NCBI GenBank assembly: GCA_015075365.1
Contig: JABTUN010000004.1
Coordinates: forward strand, 558,001 to 622,000
DNA length: 64,000 nt
Direction of reading: 5' to 3'
Origin: Verrucomicrobiaceae bacterium
Lineage (GTDB): Bacteria > Verrucomicrobiota > Verrucomicrobiia > Verrucomicrobiales > Verrucomicrobiaceae
The notes below the pieces were generated by a model. The model was not told where the DNA came from, ran no database searches, and saw only the letters and a program-made list of their open reading frames with translations. Position numbers and translations under genes: made by a program. Of this stretch, positions 21,045-30,208 are shown piece after piece (within the stretch, counting starts at the first letter, position 1; every line of letters begins with the position of its first letter).

Positions 21045-21845
21045 ATGAAAACGCACGCCCTCATCGCTCTTGCCCTCCTCGCCACCTGCGCGCTATCCCC
21101 CGCGCAGGCGCCCGCCACGCCCTCCGGAGCCAACTCAGACTACCTGGCGCTCTCCCGCGAGGCCTTGAACAAGTACTACGAGATGCGCAAGCTGCTCGGC
21201 AAGGAGCAGGCGGAGTGGAAGCTCGGCCGCGAGGTGCTCCAGAGCCGCATCCAGCTCCTCGAAAACCAGCTCCAGGATCTCGAGACGAAGACCGCCGAGG
21301 AAAACAAGACGATCACGGGAACCGACACCGAGCGCGAGCTGCTCGACAAACGCGCCAAGGAACTCCTCGCCGTGCAGGACTCCCAGGCAGGCAACGTCGA
21401 AAAGCTCGAAGCCCGCGTGCGCAAGCTCTGGCCCATGCTGCCCCTCTCCCTGCAAAGCAAGCTGCAGGGCCAGTACGAGGGCATTCCCGCCCCCGGCATG
21501 AAAAAGGAGGACATCAAGGCCTCCGCCGCCGAGCGCTTCCTCAAGGTCCTGGCGATCCTCAACGAGGTGAACAAATTCCACGGCGACATCCAGCTCGTCA
21601 ACGAGCGTCGCAAGCTCAAGGACGGCCGTGAGGTTGAAGTCCGCGCGCTCTACTTCGGCCTCGGCGTGGCATACTACGCCGGCAGCGAGGAGACCGCGGA
21701 TGTCGCCGGCATCGGCACACCTGGGCCGGACGGCTGGCAGTGGAGGGAAACGCCCGAAATCGCCGCCGATATCGATCTGCTGATCGGCATGAACAAAGGG
21801 GACAAGGTGGCCGGCTTTGTCCCGCTGCCTGTTGAGATCCGCTAA
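21045..21845 (+). CDS. DUF3450-like periplasmic coiled-coil protein
   Basis: The 266-aa exported protein has a signal peptide (MKTHALIALALLATCALSPAQA) followed by a long coiled coil (about 40-150: LQSRIQLLENQLQDLETKTA and on) and a globular end with VRALYFGLGVAYYAG and a WRETPEIAADIDLLIGM segment. This matches DUF3450, a family that in marine gammaproteobacteria lies upstream of TtpC-exbB2-exbD2-tonB2, the same order as here. Its role in those systems is not established. The ATG at 21045 follows the receptor stop by 16 bp, so co-transcription is likely. Confidence 0.85.
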   Translation: MKTHALIALALLATCALSPAQAPATPSGANSDYLALSREALNKYYEMRKLLGKEQAEWKLGREVLQSRIQLLENQLQDLETKTAEENKTITGTDTERELLDKRAKELLAVQDSQAGNVEKLEARVRKLWPMLPLSLQSKLQGQYEGIPAPGMKKEDIKASAAERFLKVLAILNEVNKFHGDIQLVNERRKLKDGREVEVRALYFGLGVAYYAGSEETADVAGIGTPGPDGWQWRETPEIAADIDLLIGMNKGDKVAGFVPLPVEIR

Positions 21846-21869
21846 CCGCCCTCACCCACACTTCCGCAC

Positions 21870-23381
21870 ATGAAAACACGCATCATTTTCCTGCTCACGC
21901 TCACCGCGGTCTCAGCGCTGCACGCGCAGGCGCCCGCGGCCGTCAGTCCTCTGAAGGGGGTAAGCGCGGGACTCCAGGACCGCCTCGACAAAGCCGCCAC
22001 GGAGCTTGCCGAGGCGCGCAAGACCATCGAGTCCGAAAAGGTCCCGATGACCCAGAAGCTCAGCGCCCTTGAAGACAAGGTGATCGAGGCCCGCAAGGAG
22101 TACGATCGCGTCCTGCGCATCCGGGACAGCCGCACGCTCGACATCACCAACCTCAAGTCCGACATCAAGCGCCGCGAGGACGGCACCAACTATCTCACGA
22201 ACCTGCTCGACGAGTTCATGCGGAACTTTGAGTCCCGCCTCCACATCACCGAGCTGCAAAACATGGGCGGAAAGCTCAAGGACCTGCAAAACAAGAGCAA
22301 CAACGCCAACCTCTCCACCGGCGACCAGCTCCAGGCCCGCATCGACATCGCCCACCTCGCGCTCGACCGTCTGGAGGCCGCCGCAGGCGGGCATGTCTTT
22401 GATGGCAGCGCCACGGACAGGAGCGGCACCGTGCAGCAGGGAAAGTTCATCGTCCTCGGCCCGCTGGCTTACTTCTCCTCGAAAGACGGCACGAAAAACG
22501 GCCTCGCAGACCTCAAGCTCGGCTCCACCGACCCCACGCTGCTGAACCTGCCGCCTGCATCGAAACCGGAGGGCATCGCCGCCGTCGCCAGCGGTGGGCC
22601 GGGGATCATCCCCGTGGACGCCACGCGCGGAAACGCCTTCAAGCTGGAAGAAACGAAGGACAGCATCGTGGACGAGTTTCTCAAAGGCGGCCCGCTCATG
22701 TGGCCCATCGGCATTCTCGGCGCCCTCGCCGTCCTTGTTGGCCTGCTGAAATGGATGCAGCTCAGCCTCGTCAGCCGCCCGTCCAACAAGCGCGTGCAGG
22801 AGCTGCTCAAGCTGCTCGACCAGCGGAAGTACGCCGACGCGGAACAACTCGCCCTGCGCACCCGTGGCCCCATCGGCCGGTTCATGGCCGCCGCCGCGAG
22901 ACATTACACCGATCCCACCAACATCATGGAAGAAACCATGTTCGAGAAGATTCTCGACGCGAAGGTGCGCCTCAACTCGTGGATTCCCTTCGTCAAGATC
23001 GCCGCCGCTGTTGAGCCGCTCTTCGGCCTGCTGGGCACCGTCACCGGCATGATCAACACCTTCAAGCTCATCACCGTATTCGGCACCCAGGACGCCTCCA
23101 CCTTCTCCTCCGGCATCGCCGAGGCCCTCATCACCACGGAGTGGGGCCTCGTCACCGCCATCCCCTGTCTCCTCATCGCCGCCTTTCTCGCCCGCAAGGC
23201 CCGTGCCGCCATCGACGACATGGAAAAGCTCGGCGTGCGCATCATGAACCACCGCATGTCCGGCCAGCAGCGCGTCCGCATCGGCCAGCAGCCTGAAAAG
23301 CCCGCCAATGACGATCCGGACGGCGGATTGAAGAAGATCTCCGGCGATGCCGCCCCTGGTGCGCTGCCCGTTCCCGCCTGA
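21870..23381 (+). CDS. ttpC: TtpC-type MotA/TolQ/ExbB proton channel protein with periplasmic domain
   Basis: The 503-aa protein has a signal-like N-terminus (MKTRIIFLLTLTAVSALHAQ), a coiled-coil periplasmic region (about 30-175), and a first membrane helix near 272-295 (GPLMWPIGILGALAVLVGLL). It ends with the MotA/TolQ/ExbB core: VEPLFGLLGTVTGMINTF, then SGIAEALITTEWGLVTAIPC. TtpC of Vibrio TonB2 systems has this extended form and is needed for TonB2-dependent uptake. It is 24 bp after the DUF3450 gene and 5 nt before exbB. The C-terminal tail is Pro/Asp-rich. Confidence 0.88.
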   Translation: MKTRIIFLLTLTAVSALHAQAPAAVSPLKGVSAGLQDRLDKAATELAEARKTIESEKVPMTQKLSALEDKVIEARKEYDRVLRIRDSRTLDITNLKSDIKRREDGTNYLTNLLDEFMRNFESRLHITELQNMGGKLKDLQNKSNNANLSTGDQLQARIDIAHLALDRLEAAAGGHVFDGSATDRSGTVQQGKFIVLGPLAYFSSKDGTKNGLADLKLGSTDPTLLNLPPASKPEGIAAVASGGPGIIPVDATRGNAFKLEETKDSIVDEFLKGGPLMWPIGILGALAVLVGLLKWMQLSLVSRPSNKRVQELLKLLDQRKYADAEQLALRTRGPIGRFMAAAARHYTDPTNIMEETMFEKILDAKVRLNSWIPFVKIAAAVEPLFGLLGTVTGMINTFKLITVFGTQDASTFSSGIAEALITTEWGLVTAIPCLLIAAFLARKARAAIDDMEKLGVRIMNHRMSGQQRVRIGQQPEKPANDDPDGGLKKISGDAAPGALPVPA

Positions 23382-23386
23382 TTTTC

Positions 23387-24082
23387 ATGCTGCACGCCCT
23401 TCCAGCACCGCTTTTGGCCGCCGGCTCGTTTTGGAGCGAGTACTGGCAGAGCGCCATCGACCTGTGGAAAGCAGGTGGATGGGCCATGTGGCCGCTGGCC
23501 ATCACCGCCTTCATCTGCTACGCGAAATGCGGCGATGTGTGGTTCGAGCTGTGGATACGCAACTACCGCATCAACCGCTACTTCGGCGGCAAAAAGGTCA
23601 TCTCCAAGCTCAGCGGCGACCACGCGGCCTCCGCCGCCGTTTTTGACGCCGCGAAGCGCTACATCAACTTCCACGGCGTCGAACTCGACAACGAGCGCAG
23701 CTACCAGGATGTCGAGACCGCTTTCCATGAGGTCGTCGCCGATGAGATTCCGCCGCTGGACCGTGATTTGAAGTTCATCCAGGTCGCCGTGGCCGCCGCG
23801 CCGCTCTGGGGCCTGCTCGGCACCGTCACCGGCATGCTCACCACCTTCATGGGCCTCGCCAAGGGCGGCGGCGGGGAAAAGACGATGAACGTCATCGCCG
23901 GCGGCATTTCCGAGGCCCTCATCACCACCGAGACCGGCCTGATGGTGGCCCTGCCCGGCTACTTCCTTCACTACATTCTCACCGCGAAGCGCGGGAAGTT
24001 CGAGGGCTTTCTCGAACACCTTCAAAACGCCTGCTGCCAGCGCGTGCTGAAGCTCAACAAACACCAGCTCATCGAGGAATAA
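23387..24082 (+). CDS. exbB: ExbB-family proton channel subunit
   Basis: The 231-aa inner-membrane protein is of the MotA/TolQ/ExbB family. The first membrane helix is near 30-48 (GGWAMWPLAITAFICYAKCG). The conserved core is VAAAPLWGLLGTVTGMLTTF, then IAGGISEALITTETGLMVAL, with further helices near 130-150 and 180-205. With ExbD and TtpC it converts the proton gradient into TonB motion. It is shorter than TtpC and lacks the periplasmic extension, as in TonB2 systems. The gap to exbD is 6 nt, so they are translationally coupled or nearly so. Confidence 0.93.
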   Translation: MLHALPAPLLAAGSFWSEYWQSAIDLWKAGGWAMWPLAITAFICYAKCGDVWFELWIRNYRINRYFGGKKVISKLSGDHAASAAVFDAAKRYINFHGVELDNERSYQDVETAFHEVVADEIPPLDRDLKFIQVAVAAAPLWGLLGTVTGMLTTFMGLAKGGGGEKTMNVIAGGISEALITTETGLMVALPGYFLHYILTAKRGKFEGFLEHLQNACCQRVLKLNKHQLIEE

Positions 24083-24088
24083 CACGCC

Positions 24089-24493
24089 ATGGGACGATTC
24101 GGAAGCTCCAACGAACCCGAGGAAGATGCCGCCATCGACATCTCTCCTCTCATCGACTGCATTTTCATCTTGCTCATCTTCTTCATCGTCACCACGACCT
24201 TTGTTGAGGAGACCGGCATCGAGGTGGACAAGCCCCAGGCCGCCGCCGCCTCCGCGCTCGAAAAACAAAGCGTCATGATCGCCGTGACCGCGGACGGGGC
24301 CATTGTCTATGGGGGCAAGGAGATCGGCGTCAGCGGCGTGCAGCCCATCGTCCGACGCTTCGTCGAAAAGGAGGCGGACACGCCTGTCATCATCCAGGCG
24401 GATGAAAAAGCGCCCACCGGCATCTTCGCCCGTGTGCTGGACGAGGCCAAACTCGGTGGCGCCGCCAAGGTCTCCCTCTCCACGGCACGCTAA
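24089..24493 (+). CDS. exbD: ExbD/TolR-family energiser protein
   Basis: The 134-aa protein has one membrane helix near the N-terminus (IDISPLIDCIFILLIFFIVT) with the family Asp (LID, about residue 23) needed for proton movement. A periplasmic ExbD fold follows (VMIAVTADGAIVYGGKEI, then DTPVIIQADEKAPTGIFARV). It lies between exbB and tonB, 15 nt before the latter. It works with ExbB in the inner membrane. Length and motif order are standard. Confidence 0.93.
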   Translation: MGRFGSSNEPEEDAAIDISPLIDCIFILLIFFIVTTTFVEETGIEVDKPQAAAASALEKQSVMIAVTADGAIVYGGKEIGVSGVQPIVRRFVEKEADTPVIIQADEKAPTGIFARVLDEAKLGGAAKVSLSTAR

Positions 24494-24507
24494 CACCCTC
24501 CTCACCC

Positions 24508-25179
24508 GTGAACGACACCGAGCTTGAGATCGAACGTCTGCAAAGCGGCAAGGGCAACTGGTCCTTGAAGCTCGGCCGTGTCTTCTCATCCATCGGCACG
24601 GGCGCCCTGCTTACCTTTCTCGTCTTTGGCGTCCTCCCCGGCCTCCAGATCGTCACCGGCGGTGCCGGCAAAAAACAGCTCGTCCGCAGTGTCACCACGC
24701 TCACCGACACCGCCCCGCAGGAAAGCCTGCTGGAGGACAAGCCGCCGCCTCCGCCGGAGCCGGACGAGCCGCCGCCGCAGATGAATCAGCCGCAGGCATC
24801 CCTCGCGGACATCTCCGGTGCCCTCAATCCCAGCGGCAGCGGAGCCGCCGTGTTGCCGAACGTCATGAACAACGCCGTCGGCAGCCAGGCCATGGCCAAC
24901 TTCAGCTTTGGCGGAGATGAGACCAAGCCCCGGCCCGTCGCCACCGTCCAGCCGCGTGTTCCTGCCAATCTCCGCAAGCTTGGCCTGCGCGGCACGGTGA
25001 AGGTGCAGTTCACCGTGGATGCCCAGGGCCGTGTCGTCAGCCCCAGCATCCTCAGCACCTCAAACCCGGCCCTTAACCAGCCCACGCTCGACGCCATCAA
25101 GCAGTGGCGCTTCGAGCCCGGCACCCGCGGCGGAAAGCGCGTCCCCATGAAGACCGTGCAGCCCTTTAACTACGGCTGA
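24508..25179 (+). CDS. tonB: TonB-family energy transducer
   Basis: The 223-aa protein starts at GTG 24508. It has a cytoplasmic N-terminus of about 30 aa, a membrane helix (GTGALLTFLVFGVLPGLQIV), a Pro-rich spacer (PPPPPEPDEPPPQM) and a C-terminal TonB domain (about 140-223: RPVATVQPRVPANLRKLGLR, TVKVQFTVDAQGRVVSPSIL, WRFEPGTRGGKRVPMKTVQP). It spans the periplasm to contact the TonB box of the receptor. The cytoplasmic N-terminus is longer than in E. coli TonB. It is encoded directly after exbD. Confidence 0.92.
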   Translation: MNDTELEIERLQSGKGNWSLKLGRVFSSIGTGALLTFLVFGVLPGLQIVTGGAGKKQLVRSVTTLTDTAPQESLLEDKPPPPPEPDEPPPQMNQPQASLADISGALNPSGSGAAVLPNVMNNAVGSQAMANFSFGGDETKPRPVATVQPRVPANLRKLGLRGTVKVQFTVDAQGRVVSPSILSTSNPALNQPTLDAIKQWRFEPGTRGGKRVPMKTVQPFNYG

Positions 25180-25215
25180 GCCGCTGCCGAAAAGATCAAA
25201 ACTAAAAACTCAAAG

Positions 25216-26616
25216 ATGAAATCCATGCACAGACCATCCCTCCGAGGCCAAGGCGGCACCGCAGCTGTCCTTTTAGCTTTCATCCTTCATCTTTTATCTT
25301 TCGCAGCCCTTGCCGCCGGGCCGCTCCCCTCGCTCTGGGACAATCCGGTCTTCCAAAAGCATCTCTTGGGCAGCTTCGGCATCAACTCCAACATCGAGCC
25401 CGGATTCCGTGATGAGAACGAGTCCGCTGATTACGAGGCCATCACCAAGGTCATGCAGACAAGCCCTGCGGAGGCCATGCAGGCCCTGCAAAAGCTCTCC
25501 ACCATCAAGGACGCCAGCGCCCGCATTGATTTCGCCCTCGGGAACCTGCTCTTCCAGGCGGACCGGCGCACCGAGGCCGAGGCGTGGTTCAAAAGCGCGA
25601 TCGCCAAATTCTCAAACTACCGCCAGGCCATCAACAACCTGGCCATCCTCTATGTGCAGGCCGGCCGGCACCAGGAGGCGGTGCAGCAGTTCACGGAGGC
25701 CATTCGCCTCGGCGCCAGTGATGGCACGACATATGGCCTCCTCGGCGTCTCCTACCTTGGCCTGGAGAACTTCCTGGCCGCCGAGGGTGCCTTCCGCAAT
25801 GCCATGATCCTCCGCCCCGAGGTCAAGGACTGGGAAATGGGCCTTATCCAGGCCCTTTACCGCCAGGAAAAATGGCCGGAGATCATCTCCATCCTCAACC
25901 GCCTCATCGCTGCGAATCCCTCGGACGACCAGCTCTGGGACCTCCAGGCCGGGGCCTACCTCGGCCAGAAGAACACTCTCGCCGCCGCCGCCAACTACGA
26001 GATCATGGACCAGCTCGGCAAACTCAAGGCGGAGCAGCTCGCCACCCTCGGTGACATTTACGTCAACGAGGGCATGCTCGATGTGGCCGCGGAAGCCTAC
26101 GTCCGGGCGTTTGAGAAGGCCGGAGTCTCCGCCGGCATTGACCGTCCGCTGCGCGCCGCGGACATCCTGCTCGGCCGCGAGGGATACGAGGCCGCGCGCA
26201 AACTCGTCCAGCGCGTCACCAAATCCGCCGGCACCGCCCTCAAGGACGCCGACAGACGCAAGCTCCTCAAGGTCGGGGCCAAGATTGACATGGCTGAGGG
26301 CCGCGAGGACGACGCGGCTAAGATCCTGGAGCAGATTGTCACGCTCGATCCGCTGGACGGCGATGCGCTGCTGCTGCTGGGCCAGTATTATCAGCGGAAA
26401 AACGAGAACGAGAAGGCCGCCGCCCGCTTTGAGCAGGCCGCCAGTGTGCCTGAATTTGAACACCAGGCCAAGGTCCGCCACGCGCAGCTCCTCGTCGGCA
26501 CCGGCAAATATGACCAGGCGATCCCGCTGCTCAAGCGCGCCCAGGAAATCAAGCAGAGCGACAGCGTGGGACGCTTCCTCGAAGACCTTGAACGCTTCAT
26601 GAAATCCAGGCGTTAA
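25216..26616 (+). CDS. Exported TPR protein of the TonB cluster
   Basis: The 466-aa protein has at least eight TPR-like units from about residue 75 to 455 (RQAINNLAILYVQAGRHQEA, TTYGLLGVSYLGLENFLAAE, GDALLLLGQYYQRKNENEKA). TonB2-type clusters typically end with a TPR gene, and this fits. The signal peptide hydrophobic core (VLLAFILHLLSFAALA) is encoded by an unusually AT-rich, repetitive stretch at 25261-25305. The region just before the ATG is similarly AT-rich (AAAGATCAAAACTAAAAACT). It follows tonB after 36 bp. Confidence 0.85.
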   Translation: MKSMHRPSLRGQGGTAAVLLAFILHLLSFAALAAGPLPSLWDNPVFQKHLLGSFGINSNIEPGFRDENESADYEAITKVMQTSPAEAMQALQKLSTIKDASARIDFALGNLLFQADRRTEAEAWFKSAIAKFSNYRQAINNLAILYVQAGRHQEAVQQFTEAIRLGASDGTTYGLLGVSYLGLENFLAAEGAFRNAMILRPEVKDWEMGLIQALYRQEKWPEIISILNRLIAANPSDDQLWDLQAGAYLGQKNTLAAAANYEIMDQLGKLKAEQLATLGDIYVNEGMLDVAAEAYVRAFEKAGVSAGIDRPLRAADILLGREGYEAARKLVQRVTKSAGTALKDADRRKLLKVGAKIDMAEGREDDAAKILEQIVTLDPLDGDALLLLGQYYQRKNENEKAAARFEQAASVPEFEHQAKVRHAQLLVGTGKYDQAIPLLKRAQEIKQSDSVGRFLEDLERFMKSRR

Positions 26617-26642
26617 GCCAGCGCCCCAAACCCTCCCACGTC

Positions 26643-28355
26643 ATGTCGCTCGACCTCTCCTCCGGCCCCCTGCAGTTCGATCACAAGCGCGCCCGTCGTT
26701 TCAAAGCCGGACCGGTCACGAAAGCATGCATCGTTATTTTCATGCTGGTTGTCTTTTGGCTGGTGGCTGGCGGCTTTAGCATCCAGGGCTTCAAAACGTG
26801 GCTCGCACGTCGTGAAGCCCGTGCCGTCATCCAGGCGGTGCGGGAGGAGCGCTGGGCCGCGGCCATCGAGGGCATCATCAGCGCCCGCAAGCTGGCCCCG
26901 GATGATCCGGAGGTGCTGCGTGCCATGATCGACTTCCTCAAGCAGACGGGATCCGATCGTGTCACGCTCGCGCATCTCCTGCGCCAGCTCGGAGACCAGG
27001 AGGATCTCCGCCTCGACGACCGGCTGCTCTGGGCGGACACGCTGCTGGCCACAGGGGACGCCTCGGGCGCGCGGCAAGTCTTTGAAAAAATTCCCCTTGA
27101 GACCCGCGAAACTGCGGAATCGCTCCAAATCGCCGCGAAACTCGTCACCGCTGAGGGCCGCCCGGACGAGGCGCGGGAGATCAACCGTCGCATCACACAG
27201 CTCGCGCCCGAATCACCGGAGTCCCGTCTCGCGCTTGCCCTGGAGGACCGCTCCAGCCCGTCTGGCGAAAAGCGTGATGCCGCGCGCGCCACGCTATGGG
27301 ACCTTGCGCGCCTCGGCTCCCGCATCGCGCTGGAGGCCATCACCCATCTCACGATCGACCCTCGACTCACCGTCGCGGAGACGGAGGAGCTGCTCGCCAT
27401 CAACGAGCGGCACCCGCATCGAAGCCTGCCGGTGCGCCTGGGAGTCATCTCCGCGCAGGCCCGGTTGCAGCCGGCGCGCAGGGAACAACTCCTCGACGCG
27501 GAGATCGCGCGTTTTCAATCCGGCGGCGGCGGGCGCCTGGAGGACATCGCCCGCTGGCTCGCGCTCGAGAAGCAGCACGCGCGGCTGCTCAGGATCGTTC
27601 CCGGAAACCTCGCCTCCCGCTCACGGGAGCTCTATCCCATCATCGCCCAGTCCCTGGCTGAGGAAGGCCGCTGGAGTGAGCTGAAAGAGATGCTCACCGC
27701 CTCAAAGCCGCCCGTTTCGCGCATCCGTGCGGACATCTGGCTCGCGGAGGCGGAGAGTCATCTTCAAAAGGACCTCGCCGAATCCCGCCGCCTGCTCGAG
27801 ACCTGTGTGGAGGCCGCGCGCCTCGAAAAGGATGTCTCCAATCTCCTCGCCAGTGTCGTGCTGGCGGAGAAGCTCCAGCTCCCTGACATCGCGCTCAATG
27901 CCTGCCAGCTTATCGCGGCGATGCATCCCCCCTCCGCCGTCGAGGCGCTCCAGCGCGCGCAGGGTCATGCCGCCACCCTGCAAGACACAGCCGCGCTGCT
28001 CGGCATCGCCCGCCAGTTGCACGCCTTGCGCCCTTCCAGCGCGCTGTTTGCCAGCCAGCTTGCCTATTTTCGTCTCCTGCTCGGGGATGAGATGGAAAAA
28101 GTCGATCCCGCGTCGTTGAAGGACGACACGCTGCTCGCCGCGCTCGCCGCGTTCCGCTTTGGCGACCGCGAGACGCTGGCGCGTCATATGGCCGGAGCGC
28201 CTGCGGGGCAGGACCTTGCCGCCGGCCAGCGCGCGGTGCTCGCCGGCCTGCTCGCCACCAGTGGCAGGCCTGCGGAGGCCTTCCAGATCGCCGAAAAAGT
28301 CCCCGCCGCGCTGCTGCTCGACGAGGAGCGCTCCTTTTTGGAGCGCGCGCAGTGA
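26643..28355 (+). CDS. Membrane-anchored TPR-like protein
   Basis: The 570-aa protein has a short cytoplasmic N-terminus, one membrane helix (about 26-47: TKACIVIFMLVVFWLVAGGF) and a long helical-repeat body (VIQAVREERWAAAIEGIISA, then DRVTLAHLLRQLGDQEDLRL, and others) probably in the periplasm. It starts 26 bp after the preceding TPR gene and is likely the last gene of the TonB unit. No enzyme motif is visible. A hairpin GCGCTCC-TTTTT-GGAGCGC lies at 28328-28346 within the last codons. It may act as an assembly scaffold, which is inference only. Confidence 0.75.
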   Translation: MSLDLSSGPLQFDHKRARRFKAGPVTKACIVIFMLVVFWLVAGGFSIQGFKTWLARREARAVIQAVREERWAAAIEGIISARKLAPDDPEVLRAMIDFLKQTGSDRVTLAHLLRQLGDQEDLRLDDRLLWADTLLATGDASGARQVFEKIPLETRETAESLQIAAKLVTAEGRPDEAREINRRITQLAPESPESRLALALEDRSSPSGEKRDAARATLWDLARLGSRIALEAITHLTIDPRLTVAETEELLAINERHPHRSLPVRLGVISAQARLQPARREQLLDAEIARFQSGGGGRLEDIARWLALEKQHARLLRIVPGNLASRSRELYPIIAQSLAEEGRWSELKEMLTASKPPVSRIRADIWLAEAESHLQKDLAESRRLLETCVEAARLEKDVSNLLASVVLAEKLQLPDIALNACQLIAAMHPPSAVEALQRAQGHAATLQDTAALLGIARQLHALRPSSALFASQLAYFRLLLGDEMEKVDPASLKDDTLLAALAAFRFGDRETLARHMAGAPAGQDLAAGQRAVLAGLLATSGRPAEAFQIAEKVPAALLLDEERSFLERAQ

Positions 28356-28410
28356 CGAAAGCGGCACGCGGACGCATTCGCATTCCGGTGGCGGCGCTGC
28401 ATGTCACCGC

Positions 28411-29589
28411 ATGGTGAAGCACGCCGCGCGTCCCGTCCTCAAAGCCGCCCACGACATCCTCTTCAAGCACGTCCACGGCTCCAACCTCATCTATAACTGC
28501 GCCTGGGAGGACCCGCGGCTCGACCGGCAGATGCTACGGCTCGATTCCAGCTCCAAGGTCGTCATGATCACCAGCGCCGGCTGCAACGCGCTCGACTACC
28601 TCCTCGATGATCCGGCCGAAGTTCACGCCATCGACGTGAATCACCGCCAGAATGCCCTGTTGGAGCTCAAGATGGCCCTCATCGCACGCGGGGGCTTCGA
28701 GGACCTGTTCGAGATGTTCGGCATCGGCTCCCACCGCTTCCACCAGACTCTCTACAGCGAGGTTCGCGATGCCTTGAGCGAACCCGCGCAACGATTTTGG
28801 GACCGCCGCATCGGCTTCTTCAATCCGGAGAGTCTCAAGAAGTCCTTCTACTACCACGGCACCTCGGGCATCGCCGCCTGGGTGATGGGCCAGGCGCTTT
28901 TCCGCCTGAAGCCAAACATCAAAAACTTCGCCCTCGCCATGCTTGATGCCCGCAGCCTCGACGAGCAGCGCGCCGCCTGGGAAATGATCGAGCGGGAGGT
29001 GTGGACCGGCTTCATCGACTGGCTCGTGCGCCAGCCCGCGCTCATGACGCTGCTCGGCGTGCCGCGCCCGCAGATCCGGCTCATCCAGGACAGCTATCCC
29101 GGCGGCCTCAGCGGCTATGTGAAGGACAAGATGCGCCACGTCTTCACGGAACTGCCCATGGCGGACAATTACTTCTGGCGGGTGTACATCACCGGCGCCT
29201 ATTCCTTCTCCTGCTGCCCGAATTACCTCCGGCGCGAGCATCAGGACCTGCTGCGTGCCCGCCTGCACCGCCTCAAGCCCTGCACCGCCACCCTCTCGAA
29301 TTTCCTCCGCGAGCATCCGGGCCGCTACAGCCACTTCGTGCTGCTCGATCATCAGGACTGGCTCGCCGCGCATGATCTCGAAGCGCTGCGGGAGGAATGG
29401 CACCTCATCTTTGCCAACAGCCGCCCTGGATCGAAGGTGCTCATGCGCAGCGCCGGACCCGACGTCGATTTCATTCCGGCCGACCTCCGCGCCCGCCTCC
29501 GCTTTCATCCGGAGATCACCACGCGGCTCCACCCGCTCGATCGCGTGGGCACTTATGGCAGCACCCACTTTGCCGAGATCCTGCCATGA
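28411..29589 (+). CDS. btaA: BtaA: SAM:diacylglycerol 3-amino-3-carboxypropyltransferase
   Basis: This 392-aa protein is of the BtaA (DUF3419) family. It transfers the 3-amino-3-carboxypropyl group of SAM to diacylglycerol, giving the headgroup precursor of the betaine lipid DGTS. Family features are NLIYNCAWEDPRLDRQML near the N-terminus, VVMITSAGCNALDYLLDDPA as SAM-binding loop, and AIDVNHRQNALLELK. The C-terminus has FANSRPGSKVLMRSAGPDVD. The ATG at 28411 is used because upstream frame sequence is not conserved-looking. The stop overlaps the btaB start as ATGA, so the two enzymes are translationally coupled. DGTS often replaces phospholipids under phosphate limitation in other bacteria. 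Confidence 0.9.
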   Translation: MVKHAARPVLKAAHDILFKHVHGSNLIYNCAWEDPRLDRQMLRLDSSSKVVMITSAGCNALDYLLDDPAEVHAIDVNHRQNALLELKMALIARGGFEDLFEMFGIGSHRFHQTLYSEVRDALSEPAQRFWDRRIGFFNPESLKKSFYYHGTSGIAAWVMGQALFRLKPNIKNFALAMLDARSLDEQRAAWEMIEREVWTGFIDWLVRQPALMTLLGVPRPQIRLIQDSYPGGLSGYVKDKMRHVFTELPMADNYFWRVYITGAYSFSCCPNYLRREHQDLLRARLHRLKPCTATLSNFLREHPGRYSHFVLLDHQDWLAAHDLEALREEWHLIFANSRPGSKVLMRSAGPDVDFIPADLRARLRFHPEITTRLHPLDRVGTYGSTHFAEILP

Positions 29590-30191
29590 ATGCCGCCACC
29601 GCGCCCCATGAGGCCCTCCAGGGCTACTACGCGTTGCACGCGCGCATCTACGACGCCACGCGCTGGAGCTTCCTCTTTGGCCGCGAGACCGTCCTGCACC
29701 GCGCCTCCGTGTTTCATCATCCGCACCGCATCCTCGAGGTCGGCTGCGGCACCGGGCACAATCTCCAGCTCCTGCGCAGGCAGTTCCCTGACGCCGACAT
29801 CACCGGTATCGACCTCAGCGCGGACATGCTGCGCGTCGCCCGTGAGAAAGTGCCCGGCGTGAGCCTCATCCAGCGCGCCTACGATGCCCCTGCTGGCAGC
29901 TTCGACCTCATTGTTTGCTCCTATGCGCTCAGCATGTTCAATCCCGGCTGGGACCGCGCCATCGCCACCGCCGCGCAGGATCTCGTGCCCGGAGGCATCA
30001 TCGCCGTCGTCGATTTTTCCCACACGAATGCCCGTTGGTTTGAGAAGTGGATGGGCATCAACCACGTCCGCATGCAGGGCCACCTCTGGCCGCTCCTGCG
30101 TCATCATTTCACCACGCTCAGCGACACCCGCCACCGCGCTTACGGCGGCCTGTGGCATTACGGCATCCACATCGGGCGAAAGCGCTTGTGA
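29586..30191 (+). CDS. btaB: BtaB: diacylglycerylhomoserine N-methyltransferase
   Basis: The 201-aa class I methyltransferase would trimethylate diacylglycerylhomoserine to DGTS. Motif I is ILEVGCGTGHNLQLL, then ADITGIDLSADMLRVAREKV and DLIVCSYALSMF. The start ATG overlaps the btaA stop by 4 nt. The assignment rests on the methyltransferase fold plus the btaA partner, as in Rhodobacter. The C-terminus (GGLWHYGIHIGRKRL) is complete. An ArsR-like gene follows 87 bp later. Confidence 0.85.
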   Translation: MNAATAPHEALQGYYALHARIYDATRWSFLFGRETVLHRASVFHHPHRILEVGCGTGHNLQLLRRQFPDADITGIDLSADMLRVAREKVPGVSLIQRAYDAPAGSFDLIVCSYALSMFNPGWDRAIATAAQDLVPGGIIAVVDFSHTNARWFEKWMGINHVRMQGHLWPLLRHHFTTLSDTRHRAYGGLWHYGIHIGRKRL

Positions 30192-30208
30192 GCCTGAAAG
30201 GCGTTATG

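Noticed and set aside
18872..21133. Long open frame antisense to the TonB-dependent receptor
   Set aside because: High-GC codon bias creates long antisense frames; the sense strand has clear receptor domains and the antisense product has no recognisable motif.
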